Shown here piece after piece: positions 1-12,300 of a DNA stretch of 64,000 nucleotides. The DNA lies in NCBI GenBank assembly GCA_013397075.1, contig VWZS01002406.1:124001-188000 (forward strand), given 5' to 3'. Source of the stretch: Rhabdornis inornatus. Its lineage: Eukaryota > Chordata > Aves > Passeriformes > Rhabdornithidae. The first letter of the stretch is position 1, and each line of letters starts with the position of its first letter. The translations under genes were made by a program, and so were the position numbers. The notes below the pieces were generated by a model. That model had not been told where the DNA came from, did no database searches, and worked only from the letters and a program-made list of their open reading frames with translations.

Positions 1-282
1 ATGCCTAAAGATGAGGCAACCAATGCCCTGATTGCTGACTACATCTCCAGCAGTGGCCTGTTCCGAGCCTTCATTGGGCTGAACGACATGGAAAGAGAAG
101 GACAGTTTGTGTATGCAGACAACAGCCCACTGCAGAACTACAGTAACTGGAAGCAAGGGGAGCCTCATGACCCAGCTGGTCACGAGGACTGTGTGGAAAT
201 GCTCAGCACAGGAGAGTGGAATGACTCTGAGTGCCAAGTCACCATCTACTTTGTCTGTGAATTCCTCAAGAAGAGGAAATAA
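1..282 (+). CDS. COLEC10: COLEC10 (collectin liver 1, CL-L1), 3' part of last coding exon; 5' end outside window
   Basis: This is the C-terminal 93 residues of a collectin, most of a C-type lectin carbohydrate-recognition domain. The methionine at base 1 is internal: it falls in the MPKDEA stretch that also lies inside human CL-L1, so the exon runs off the window edge. Visible motifs are YSNW (residues 47-50), the calcium/sugar tripeptide E54-P55-H56, E62 next to C64, the W73-N74-D75 motif, and cysteines 64, 78 and 86, the last three of the usual four. The basic tail FLKKRK before the stop resembles the human FIKKKK end, which separates it from COLEC11 and from MBL or SP-A. Known for the family: secreted, collagen-tailed trimers (also heteromers with COLEC11) that bind sugars and activate the lectin complement pathway. 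Odd: EPH instead of the EPS I recall in human CL-L1. MAL2 follows on the same strand, as in other vertebrates. The identity is near certain. Confidence 0.97.
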   Translation: MPKDEATNALIADYISSSGLFRAFIGLNDMEREGQFVYADNSPLQNYSNWKQGEPHDPAGHEDCVEMLSTGEWNDSECQVTIYFVCEFLKKRK

Positions 283-283
283 A
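278..283 (+). promoter_or_regulatory. COLEC10: AATAAA poly(A) hexamer overlapping the COLEC10 stop codon
   Basis: AATAAA occupies 278-283 and includes the TAA stop (280-282). A GT-rich patch (ATGTGTCTGG) follows at 294-303, about the right distance for a downstream element. I see no other canonical AATAAA between here and the CR1 at about 870, only an AATATA near 567. If used, it would give an almost UTR-less mRNA. The hexamer is seen directly; its use is inference. Confidence 0.45.
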
Positions 284-869
284 AGTGCCAGAGAATGTGT
301 CTGGCACCTGCTGTACATACAATAACCCATCCTCATTCATTTACAGTAGGGAGATCAAATCAGGGGTAGGAAACCGGGGACAGGGCTCAAGCCAGCCTTC
401 ACATCACTGGGCTAAGCAAAGTAACTACTGTTTAGTCATCAGTGATTGTCAAGTCAGTACAGGGGGTGTCCAGCCAGCTGCAAATTTTTATTTCATTTCT
501 ACATGCATTTTAGGGTTGGCATTTCTATGTGTAATTTAGGGGTAAATTTAGAGCATGCAGAAGTGAATATAATTTCACTAGTTCCAGAAATAGTAAGATC
601 ATTGGTATATGAAGTACTGATGTGATTTGCAAAGTTCACATATGGAAAGATCATGACCTTCTTTAATCTCTGACCTGCACAGGGAGTCCCAGTAATCCCC
701 TAATGACTTCAGAGCTCAGAGAAAAGATTTTAAGTATCTCTTGAAAAACTCCTTCTTTTGTTAGAATCATAATTTGAGGTGGAAGGTATCTCTGGAGGTC
801 ATTTGCAAAATAGGATCAACTTCAAACTTAGAAGTTGTTATAGTCTCCTTAATTTGGCTTTGCAATTAT
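284..869. other. COLEC10 3' flank or 3' UTR, no gene
   Basis: This is AT-rich unique sequence between the COLEC10 stop and the first CR1. It may be 3' UTR if a non-canonical poly(A) signal is used. No coding exon, RNA gene or repeat is recognised. Confidence 0.6.
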
Positions 870-2003
870 ATTGCCTGATAGGCATTTATCTGGTCTTCTG
901 TAAAGCCTTTGACATGATCCTCTATGATAACATTCTTTTTAAATTGGAGAGATGGATTCAACAAGTGGACTGTTAGATGGATAAAGAATTGATTAGATGA
1001 TCACATCCAGAGCGTGTTGGTCAATGGCTCAGAGTCCCAATGGGCATCGGTGACAAGAGGTGCCCCTCAGGGATCTGTAGTGCGACCAGCACTATTTAAT
1101 ATCTTCATTAATGGCATAGAGAAAGGCATGAAGTGCATCCTCAGCACATCTGCAGATGGCACCAAGCTGGGTGGTGCAGCTGACACACCTGAAGGATGGG
1201 ATGCCATTCAGAAGGATCTGGATGACATCCAGAGGGACCAGGTTTGAGAAGTGGCCCATGGGAACCTTACAAGGTTTAACAAGACCAAGTGCAAGGTGCT
1301 GCACTTGAGTTGGGGCAACCCCTGGTATCAGTCCAGGTGAGGGATGAACAGATGGAGAGCAGCCCTGCCCAGAAGGACTTGGGGGTGCTGGTGGATGGGA
1401 GGCTGGACATGAGCTGGAAACGTGAACTCACAGGCCAGAAAGCCAAATGTGTCCTGGGCTGCATCCAAAGCCCTGTGATTCTGCCCCTCTGTTTCACTCT
1501 GGTGAGGCCCCACCTGCAGTGCTGTGTCAGCTCTGGGGTCCCCAGCACAGAAAGGCCATGGACCTACTGGAGCAAGGTCTAGAGGAGGCCACCAAGATGA
1601 TGAGCAGGATAGAGCACCTCTCCTGTGAGGAAAGGCTAAGAGATTTGGGTTTGTTCAGAAACAAAAGCTTTGGGGTGACCTGATTGCAGCCTTCCAGTAC
1701 CTGAAGGGAGCCTACATGGAAAATGGAGAGATACTTTTTACCAGGACATGTAGTGACAGAACAAGGGGGCATGAGTTTAACTGAAGGAGAGTAGATTTAG
1801 ATTAGATATGAGAAATTCCATACTGTGAGGGTGGTGAACCCAGAGAAGCTATGGATGCCCCCATCCCTGCAAGTGCTCAAGGCCAGTTTGGATAGAGCAC
1901 TGAGCAACTTGGTCTAGTGGAAAGAGGCCCTGCTCACAGCATGGGGGTTTGAACTAGATGATCTTTAAGGTTACTTCCAACCCAAACCATTCTATGATTC
2001 TAC
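870..2003 (+). mobile_element. CR1 LINE, 5'-truncated, with decayed reverse transcriptase and intact 3' end
   Basis: The copy runs from the middle of the CR1 reverse transcriptase to the 3' tail. Translated pieces show CKAFDM (near 898-915) and GAPQGSV (1059-1079), the latter being the CR1 GVPQGSV block. The catalytic FADDTK motif is changed to SADGTK (1149-1166). The thumb region continues in another frame (1289-1582), so there is at least one frameshift plus several stops. The 3' end carries the CR1 signature near 1955-2003, GATGATCTTTAAGG followed by CTTCCAACCCA and ATTCTATGATTCTA. CR1 is the main avian LINE; this copy is dead. The 5' border is approximate. Confidence 0.95.
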
Positions 2004-4699
2004 ATAGAAGAGATCTCACTTATCTCTGTTTTCAACTCTACCATCCATCAGCCTGGCCTGAAATGTGAGGAATTAATAGTACATAGGCATGCAAGCCTGC
2101 ACAGCTTGTAGACAGCCTAAAAACAGATAGAGTAGTTCTAGTCTCTGAAGTCCCCAAAATCTGTGATAAACATACAGTAGTACAAAGAGAACAGTGTAAA
2201 GGAAGCAACACCATTCCTGTAGGCTGTAAACAGGCATATGTAATATAAGCTATACCATGTGCGTTGCTGGTTTAACAAGTGATTCTAGGAACATATAAAC
2301 TCCCTAACTCAGAAACCAGTGACGTTTGATGTTTAATGCTAAAATCACCTGTGCCCTTGTAACACAGGAGGAAGCTATAGAACAGGTTTTATCCCGCAAG
2401 AATCCAGATTCAGGTGTGGTTGAACAACTTGGTCATGCAGTTCAGAGGGACTCACTAAAAATGATGAGCACTGAACACAAAGGCTCTACTGTCTCTGTCT
2501 GGCTACTTAGATCTCCATGTCAGAATGCCCACGAAGAATCATATTTTTGTATCTTTGAGAATACTGACAGAGCTTTTTTCTTCAGACACAGCAAGTGCTT
2601 AATCATGGTTTGCCTTTCCTCACAGCAGGAGATGCCAAAAGAAACCTCAGGGCCATTGTAATGCAAGTCTGTAGGTTTTCTTTCCCACTTAACACTAAAA
2701 ATTAAAGAAGGGTATCTGGAAGCTAAGGAGAATGCTAGACACGTGGTATCACACAGAACAGGTCACTGAGCACCAAGTGCACATAATCCTCTTCTGGGTA
2801 TACAGAGAGCTGGACATGCCATCAGTTAGTAATGCAGAGGGTCAGCTCCGAGTCTCCCTTCTACTGCTGAGTACAGCACTGCAAAGGCAACCAAACAATC
2901 ATACATCCTCAACCTCACCCTAAACAGGAAAATTCTCCAAACCATTTGCCTGATTGTTTGACTCTAAGTTCACCTCTGAGCATTGACCAACACAGGAGCA
3001 TCCCAGGTGACTCTGTGACTCAGAACCACTTTTGTAATCTGGTCTCTCTGACACTTGTTCCTCCAGAAAACCTCCTGCTGCTACCAGCAGTAAATTATCT
3101 GTGTTGCTACACACCCTCCAGGAAACTATTCAGACCTGTGAATAAAGGGGTGGGACCACATTTATTTTCATTGCTCCCCTTCTATGCTATGAGAATATTT
3201 GGGCAAACAGGTTCACTTTGCATGACATAACTCAGCCTGAATTGTTGCCTCTCTGGGAATTCATGTTCCTCAAAACTAAGCAGAATTACACTTTTTAGGA
3301 TCTATTGTCATAAACTCATTAAACTAAACACTTCGGTTTTAGAAGAATTAATGGGTAATGATAAAGAATCAATGACTAATTCAGGAAAAAGCTTATTGAG
3401 GAAAAATAGTGCCTTTTAGAAGTTCAAGCCCAAGGCTGCTAGCCTCAATCACAGCAGGTCAGTTCCTACCGGTCATGCAGAAGTGGCATAGTAATATCCC
3501 TGTGGGTAGTCACAATCACTTCTCCATACTTCATCTTTACTTCTGACCCAAAAAGCCACCAAAACATGCTTACCAGACTGGAGGTCCATATTATGAAACC
3601 CCCTGGCTGTACTGAGACCACTGGCTGACAAAATTTAGAGGTGTCCTTAATGCTACATCCATCACGGATAGTCCATTTTCCTGTTCTTTAGGAGGAAACT
3701 CAGACCTGGGAGAAGGTGAAAGTGGAGCAATACTTTGCTGCAGGATCATGCTCTGCCTTAGATTAGACCAGCTGCTCTCCAAGACATTCAAAATCAGGAA
3801 ATACAGGTCGAAGTTGAAACTTTAGGGGTTTTTTTAGGTGACTATGAGTTATGAGTAAACCTGGACCATGCTCCATGTAGGGGAAGGAATGACTATTGCA
3901 GCCTCTGGCTGCATGGCTGAGTGAGGAAGTGAGTGAGAAACTTGTGCTGGATTTCTACAATGGAAAGGCTGGGACTGCCCAGTTCTTCCATCATTATCCT
4001 CTACTACCACACCAGCTTCACCCTTTCTTAAATAGAAAAAAGTAAAAAAAACCAACCCTTTTACCCACTCTGTATTATTGGAACATTGCGCAGTTACACC
4101 AGCTGAAGTAAGCGGACTTGGGGTGGCAGTTCCTTTGCTAGCTAGAGAAGAGGGACAGCAGAGGAGCGCAGCAGATGTCCAGTGTTCAAGCCAGCCAGGC
4201 ATAAGTATGAGCAGGTGCTTGTGCAGCCCATTCCTGCAGCACTAGCTCCAGTTAATAAACTCTGCCAAGAAACTCAACTCATAGGCCAGGCCAAATAAAA
4301 AAGCCTATACTACAGAGGAAACCTGGCAGATAGGTGCCTGCCCCATGCCTTGTGGACACAGGCTTGAGCCTTAACTAACTGAAATATTATAGCCATGTTT
4401 TGCAGAAAAAAATATGCTTGCTGTAATTAAGAATTTGGGCTACATCAAAGGTTTCCACTGCTAGCCAATGGAAATGGAAATTCACTGTGGTGGGTAAAGT
4501 ATCTTAGGTTTATACTTTAGGTGGATGGAGCCAGGAACATAGGAAATGGTATATGACTATTTACAATTTATGGTCTGTTAATGTGTGACATCTAAAACAT
4601 TTTACCCAATCCCAGTATAACTTTTTCACATGTTTTTTTTTCCATTATTCCCAGGCCAAAAGTTCATTTTGCAATTTATACTTGCCATTTCTTGTCCTC
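2004..4699. other. Non-coding stretch between two CR1 copies
   Basis: No exon, RNA gene or clear repeat is seen. Open frames here (the longest is at 3849-4202 on the minus strand, 117 codons) resemble no family I know and sit in composition typical of chance frames. Confidence 0.6.
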
Positions 4700-6360
4700 C
4701 CACCATTTAACTTACCACTGTGAAGAGCCTGACTTTGTTTTCTTGAAGACACCTTCATAGGTGCTGGCAGGCTGCTAGCAGGTTCACCTGAAGTCACCTC
4801 TTCTCCAGGCTGAATAAATTCAGTTCATTTAGCTCCTCCTCACATGCCTCTGACTCCAGCCATTCTGGGGAATCTCAGCTAAACTTGGCTCCAATTTCAT
4901 ACTGCCTTTCCTGGAGGGGCTCAAAAGGACACAGTGCCTAGGTGTGGTCTGACAGGTGCTGAGCAGCAGCATAATCCTTTCCCCGAAGCTCCTGGCTGTG
5001 CTCTCTCCACAGTCAGGATGCCACTACCTTCTTTACAGCCAGGGCACACTCCTGATGCACAGGCCATGTGCTGTCTGCGAGGACTCTCCAGAGCCCTTGC
5101 AGTAAAGCCAGTCACCCTCAGCATGTATTCATGCAAGGGCTCAGCATTCCCAGGTGACAGGAACTTTGCATTTCTCCTTGCTGAATTTCATAAAGTTCCT
5201 CTTGGCCCATTCCTCCAGCCTGCCTAGGTTCTTCTGTATGGTAGCACTGCGTAAAGCATATTCATTGTTCCCTCCAATTTGGTATCATCTGCAAACCTGA
5301 GGAAAGTGGATTTTATCACCTCCTTGAAGTACCTGATAAAGATGTTAAACAGGACTGTTCATGTCTCTAGATCCCTGTGGCACTCTGCTAGGTAAACAGG
5401 AAAATGTCTGGGTAGAGAACAACTCATTTAACCGTTCTCCTCTGAGTCAAATCCATTAATATTTAGCCATACAGACTATAACATCCATCCCAGCTGGGAT
5501 ATAAGAATGTTGTTGGAGACAATATCAAAAGCCTTGCTAAATTTGAGGTAAATGACAGCCTCTTCTCTCCCCTCATCAACAAATCCAGTCATAGAATCAC
5601 AAATACAATCAGGCAGCCAGACATGATTTAGATTTGGTAGATCCATGCTGATTTTTTCTGACCACCTTCTCCTTCATATGCCCAGAAATGTGCTCCAAGA
5701 GAACCCATTCCTTTAAGTTCCACGGGGACCAAAGCAATGCTGATCAGTTTATAGCTTCCCAGATTGTCTTTGCCCTTCCTGAAGAAATGGTGCAACATTT
5801 ACCTATTTCCATTTATTAGGATTATTATTCTGTGATTTCTATAACCCTTCTGATGTAATAGAGTGGCCCTACAGAGACATCCAACCTTTTTTTTTTTTTT
5901 GGCACCTTGGATGTGGTCTGTCTGCTCTCATGGTTTTTTCTGGTCAAACTCTCTCAAGTAATCCCCAGCTAAACACCCATCTACTGCTGGTAGTTCTCTT
6001 TGTCTCTTTGGACCCTTTCCCTAAGCACAGATGCATGGGATAGTTTGGTGTGGTAGAGATGCCTCCATGTTATCAGTGTCTGCTGTCATTACATCACCCC
6101 CTCCATTCAGCAATGTTTCCACATATTCCCTCCTCAGCCTTTTTACACTGACAAAGCATTGGAAGTTCTTCTTGTTGTGCTTCCCATGTAAGTCTCAACT
6201 GCATTTCGCCTTTGTATCTCCCAAGGCTACTCCTACAAACTCAGGTAATACTTCTAAATTATTCCATTGTAGCCTGTTCCTGCTTCCATCTCCTCTAGAT
6301 TACCTTTTCATATTGGAGCTCCACCAAGTTCCCTGTTCAGCCACACCAACCTCCTGATGA
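4700..6360 (-). mobile_element. Long decayed CR1 LINE, minus strand
   Basis: Read on the minus strand this is about 1.6 kb of CR1. It starts in the region between endonuclease and polymerase (6360 down to about 5900) and passes through the reverse transcriptase (about 5700-5000). It reaches the block before the 3' UTR, TCCAGGCTGAATAAATTCAG on the + strand at about 4805. The catalytic motif FADDTK is still readable at 5295-5278. The region-specific phrases CTTCTTGTTGTGCTTCCC (6168-6185) and AAGATGTTAAACAGGACTG (5339-5357) match the CR1 antisense consensus from memory. Many stops and indels show that it is old and inactive. Both borders are approximate; the 3' tail is not clear. Confidence 0.9.
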
Positions 6361-9300
6361 AGCTACTTGTAGATGTGCAGTGAAAACAAGAACGCTGCCT
6401 AAGATAGCAAGAATACTTCAGCATGCTTCCTGCTCTTGGAAAACCAGGAATTTATGATCTTCTGTATTCTGAAGAATGTCACTAAGTACAAGCATTATCA
6501 TCCTGTCCTCCTGAGGCTCATAACACATATAAGGCACAGACATCTATGGTAAATATAGTGTTTTAGAAACTAACTCTTATAAAAATGAGCACAGAATCAA
6601 TATATCCCATTAGAATACATTTTCCTCCATTTTAATTAGCACCTAGAGCAATAGATTCCCACATTCTTGACCATAGCCACAAAAATATATAGGCATCTCT
6701 ATGTAGTTTTACATACAGTCTTAAAAATACATTGCAATTGTAGTTCGGCTGGGTGAAAAGGTTATTGAGATGCAATTTGACACCATGTGTGATGACAGAA
6801 ATAGTAAGTGTGTCACAGAGAGAGGATTAATATGGTTATTTGGAAACATTGCTCTAGATTGTATTGATTTAATAGGTTTGCATGGTACAGCAGCCATAAA
6901 TTGCTATTTCTTTTATTCCTCCTTTTTTTATTTATTAAAGTCACAAGTAAACTACCTAACATGGGGAAAAAAGAATGAGCAAGATCAAAGTAGTATCTTA
7001 ATCCGTGCTTCTTTTATGCTTTTGTGGCAACTGACAACAGCAAATTGTAAAAGAATTTCTGCCTACCTGCTGTGTGCAGTGTGCCCAGCTACACCTCCAG
7101 GCCCCACCCACTCCTGGCTTGGAAAGGTTGCTCCATGCAGATCTTTCAACATAGGGAGGAAAAGTTTCAATTGATTTTCAGGTGGGTGGGACCAGGAACC
7201 CACATCACTCCACTTTGCAGGCAGCAGCAGCAGCCTACTGAAGCACAATAGCTGATGACACAGAGCTGTCTGTGGCTGGGGAGTTTGTGTGAATGTGTGC
7301 ATTTTGACTTCTGAATCCCTAAGCACCTTAGTGCTGTACCTTAGCATCCTCAGTGCCATATCTATGCCTAAATCCCATGGAGGTCCTGTGCTTAATCAAG
7401 TGCAGACCTGCAGATGCTGGGGGAGTCAAGGAACTGTAGCTTCTCATTGGTATGAGGCAGTACATCATAGATGCATCTGCAGAGCCACAACTCAAATTAT
7501 GCAATTTCATTATATGTCTTCTTTTCTGTCACATTTTTCTTTACTTGTGTGTTTTGCAAAACAAAAATAACTTTTAAAAACTAACCAGATGTCAATCATT
7601 ACTTTGGTTTTATTGATGTGGACATAGTTCAAACCTAGAGAGTCCTAAAAAGTATAGTTAATATCTTTTTGAAAGCAGATTTCAGTGATGAATCCCCTGT
7701 TCATTTTTTTTCTCTTACTAGACGCTGCAAGTTTTGCTATCTTGTTAACCTCAGCAGTAAATTGCCTAGCAAGGGATGCTAATTTTCCCAACTTCATACA
7801 ATAGAAGTCGTTATATCAGTTTCCCACAAGATTCCTGGAGTTCATGGAACACTCTACTATGTGGAGGGTGGAAGGAGTCACAATGATGATCAGTCACTCA
7901 GCAGAAGATTAGGTAAAACAGTGCAAAAAATATGAATACAGAATTGTCAGATGATTACCATGTGAGCTGATGGATTATTTCCCACTGTGAGCTAATTTCT
8001 AGGTCTTGCAAAGGCTTTAAGGTTTGTCAGAGAAAATCTAAAGTGTTGTCAGTAGGTCCAACAAGAAATTTCAATTCAATAGCTCAGGAATACTTTCTGC
8101 AGGTCCATGTTTGCAGGAGAAAGAACTTTCTCAGGACCTGAAGAAGCAGAAATACATTTTCTGCAAAACCAAGGACAAAGCAGACACAAATGATTCCTAT
8201 GATCTATATCCACATACCTACTAAACTACAAAACAAATTGTTCATCAAACAATGCTATTGCTTTCCTGTTTGTAGTGGAGGGTCTAGCCAGGTAACTGGA
8301 GATTCACATAGGCACTTGATAAGCTGAATCCCAGCTGATTTCTTTCTGGTTTCTTTCACTGTGCACCAGAAACCCAAAAAGACTTCATGTGAGGTTAAGT
8401 ATTTATTTTTGAGTATAGCTAGATGTAGAAATATATTAACACATTACTCCTGTACAACAAATTACATCTTCAAAGTACCCCATAAAGAGTAACTACACAG
8501 CAATTATACTATCCTATTAGTAAAGTAATGCACAGAATACTGACCTATTTATTCTTTTGCTATTATGTAAAATTAATGAGCTGTGTTTTTTGACCACTGA
8601 TTCATCCTTCTTCCAAATACCTGTGGATTAAAATTTAAGCTACTTAAATAGCTCCACAAAACTACTGGTAGGCAGGAAAAGGCAAGGCTATTCAAGTATT
8701 TGAAATGCACTGCTACAGACTGTAAACACTCTGAAGGATATGTGAACATGAGATTCCATTCCAAATCAAACTCCCGGATAGAAAAATAATTTTTTTAAAA
8801 AAGCTGTAGGTAGTCTACTGTTTAAAGTTTGCTTTGCTTTGTTTTTTTAATTAAAATGCCTTGTAAATAAATTACAAAACTTACATAGTAGCCAATTCAC
8901 CATCTCTTTCTCTCCCCTCATCCAGCACATCTGAGAACAATGTGCAAGTCCACTGTCAGGAGCTATTTACTGTAGTGGATGAAAACACTCTCTACACAGG
9001 AGAAGCATGTGCACAAGCATGTCCATCCTGAAAGATGTCAGGAAACAAAGTGCAAAGCCAGACGCAAATGAACACAAGAAATCATCAGCAACTGTGAATG
9101 AAATAAAATATTGACATGTGGATGAAATAAAATATTCATGGGCTTGCCACATTAAAAACCATGGAGGGAAAGTGAGATAGTTTTTAACCTATTTTTCATA
9201 GTCTAAACCACATGTTAGCAGACTTTGACTCAACATGAGGATAGCACAAACCACTTCACCTTCCTTGATGATGTGTAAGCTAAACCTGCCAGCAGAACCA

Positions 9301-12300
9301 TAGATTGTTTTCTATGCAGAAATTGCATACATACTGTGTGTAACACTTATTTCTTCATGAAGGATGTCAGGCCAACAGGAATGCAGTTTAACTGGTTTAG
9401 GATTTATGAAAGAAAGAAAAGGAAAAAAACCACCAAACCTGTTTGCTTTCCTCTGAATCAAAACCTCCTTGATCAAATACTTAAACTTACAAAAACATTA
9501 TGAAAGAATCTGAGGCGAGGTTCAGTAGGAACTAAATAGTCATTCTTGTAAATAGCTGAGATAGGCATGCAGAAATATATTCACAGTAATTCCCTGAAAC
9601 AAAGGTATTGTTCTCATGTGTTAATATCTGATGTAGCTTCAGGACTTGATAGCTCAGAAAGAGTTGCTATTTGGCATCAGAACTTGAGAACTTTGGCATG
9701 AGAATTTGCCATCAGTATCAGGACCAGTTTTCAGATGATCTGAGCACATAAGCAGGCAGCATTTCTCAATCTGACATGAGAAAAATCAAGCATTAGGAGG
9801 AAGGTCCATGTTCTGTAAGGGGCATCCAGTTCCTGAAATATACCTCATTGTCCTATGGGAGCTTATCATTGCAGAGGACAGGCAAACTCAAAATCTAAAG
9901 TTCAAAGTTAGAGAACATGTATTTGTGCTTCCTCTAAGTAGAAAAAAAAAAAAAAAAAACAACAAAAAAACCCCACCCTAAAACAAGAGAAACCAATGCT
10001 GATATATCATGAATCATTCATGTCAATTGAGACCCTTGGAGTTCTCCACGATATAAAATGCTGTAAACTTCACTCAAGAAAATTACACTCCAGGTCCCAA
10101 TATCCCTAAAATCACCTATAACAAAACAACTCTTTATGAACAATTTGAATTTTATAATTAAATCAATATTTTTTCAATACAAACAAATAACTGTGATCAT
10201 TTTATTTTTCCCTTTAATTAATATGGGAACAGCAACAGAGTGTCTAAAGATGCAAAGCATGGCTCAGACCACCTGAAGGTTTCTAGAAGTTGCATCAGTG
10301 TTTCTTATCTAAAAGAAAAATCCCAATAATGGTTTCCATCTATCATTTAAAAGAGTAAAAATGTACTGTACATTCCATAGAGAAGCTAGAATGTGTCAGT
10401 GCATCTGACTCATAAGTTTTGTGATTACTATTCTGTTAGTACTGAAATTAATTAATTTTGCGAACACCAGAGGCACTTGGATAATTGGAGGCTTGGAGAC
10501 AGTTTTGAAATGATACACAGTCAGTAAAAGGATTATAGGTTTGCCAGTGATTCGGTAGCTGAAGAGGTCCCTCAGCCTTATAACTCCAGTAGTTACTGTG
10601 AGTAATAACAGATGTCATTAGAATAAGACCCTGCTGTTTTAAGCAAACTGAAACTAACTAAAAATATAGAAGTTACTTATGATTCCCTTAACGATGCCTA
10701 TACTTACAAAGAGCTCTTTACCGTCCTACTAACAGTCATCAGGTAAGTCCTAATTATGTGTATACATTGTAACACTGATAAATCCTTTTTATTGCAAATA
10801 AATAAACTCTGAGAGCTTTGAAATCTATAGACTCACTCCTTTTGCAGCAGCATTTTTATGCTATTTCAAACCATTACCATGCTTTTCTATACAATCATAT
10901 TTTAATGTCCCTATGCTTCTCCTTCCTGAATTTATTCATCACAAAATAAAGCCACCATTGTCTTTTGCTTAATTATCCTTTGTCTTCTATTGGATTTTTA
11001 GTTAGTATTTTGCTCAATGAAACAGTCCCCAAAAGGCAAACAAACTGCAACTGAGGAAAAAGGTGACTTCCTGAAAGCACTGATAGTTCATGAAAACAAT
11101 GGATACCTACTGCTGCCCAAAGAGAGATAAGATCAGGGGCCAACACGTTATGAGCAAAGATTACTACATCAAGTCTTGAGTGCTGACCGAGTGAGAAGAG
11201 GCCCATGCCACCAGCAGTACCAATGGCAGGGTCTGTGCTGCATCCTGCAATGGCACCACTTAGCACATCCTCCTTCAGTCCCTCTGCAACGGGCTGAACT
11301 GGTCCTTTATACCATGAAGCTGGAGGGGGACAGGGAAAAAAAAGTACTGCTGCTGTGCAGTCTATCTACTGCTTTCCCTGGGCAATTCTGTCATGAACAA
11401 CCAGTGCTATTTACTCATCCCTCATCTACAACAGTGTTATGCTCCCAGTTTGTACCTCTGAGACTTTCACACTCTCTTCTGAGGGCAATCCATGCAAACC
11501 ATTTTTTCCTGCTGGCTTACCTGTGCAGAACACTGACTTCTTGAGACATTTTCCCATTAGGTTACTTGGCTTTGCTCTGCCATGCCCCTCTCTACCTACC
11601 TTGCCTCCTGCACCATCTCAGGTAAGGATCCTCCTCTATGCTATGATGAGATTTACCTTTGCTGCACCCTCACACATCTAAAGGAATTTCTCAAAGTAAA
11701 TCAAAGGAAAATTGGCCCTTGGCACAATACACTATATCACCAGAGAACAGCAGTGCCACCAAGTCAAACAAATGAAGTGCTGGTAATCTTAGGAACATGG
11801 AAACAATGTTATGAGAACAGGCAGGAGCCTCAGCCTGATCTCCCTAACACCAGTTTACTCCACCAAGGAGGGTCCCTGGCTCCATGCCAGCCTCCAGCTG
11901 TGTGGTGTCTGTGTCAAGAGACCCTCAAACACTCCTAACCAGCCAGCAAAGGATTCCCTGCTTTAAATGGTACCCTGAAAGCCAGGTCAATGCCTTTCAT
12001 CCCACAGCTCTGGGCACAGAAGACACTTCTGCAGGAAGAGGCCATGTCCAAAGTGCCACCATAGCCTTATGAGCCAGCCAGAGATCAGTGCTGAGAGCAG
12101 CTCTGAGACTGCTTTAAGCTGCTCCAGGGACTGGTTTGGTAACCAGCCATCCCTGGCACTGGTGTACCAAACAGGTGGCACATTTATCTTCACTTCCTCT
12201 CCTCAGCACACATCCCAAGTTCAGTTTAACTGGATGAAGTGAGAAATTTCAACAGTTGTTTTTCCCTTAGTGTAATGATGCAAGAAGAGGCAGCATGCAT

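Noticed and set aside
1..3. ATG at base 1 as a gene start
   Set aside because: It is an internal methionine of the COLEC10 lectin domain; the exon continues to the left of the window.
2326..2661. 111-codon plus-strand frame as a gene
   Set aside because: No recognisable domain, no splice or promoter context, ordinary AT-rich intergenic composition.
6770..7174. 134-codon plus-strand frame as a gene
   Set aside because: No family resemblance; mixed low-complexity and Phe/Tyr/Leu-rich content typical of chance frames.
9942..9968. Poly(A) run as the tail of a processed retrogene
   Set aside because: No gene-like sequence precedes it, and avian CR1 rarely makes poly(A)-tailed retrocopies.
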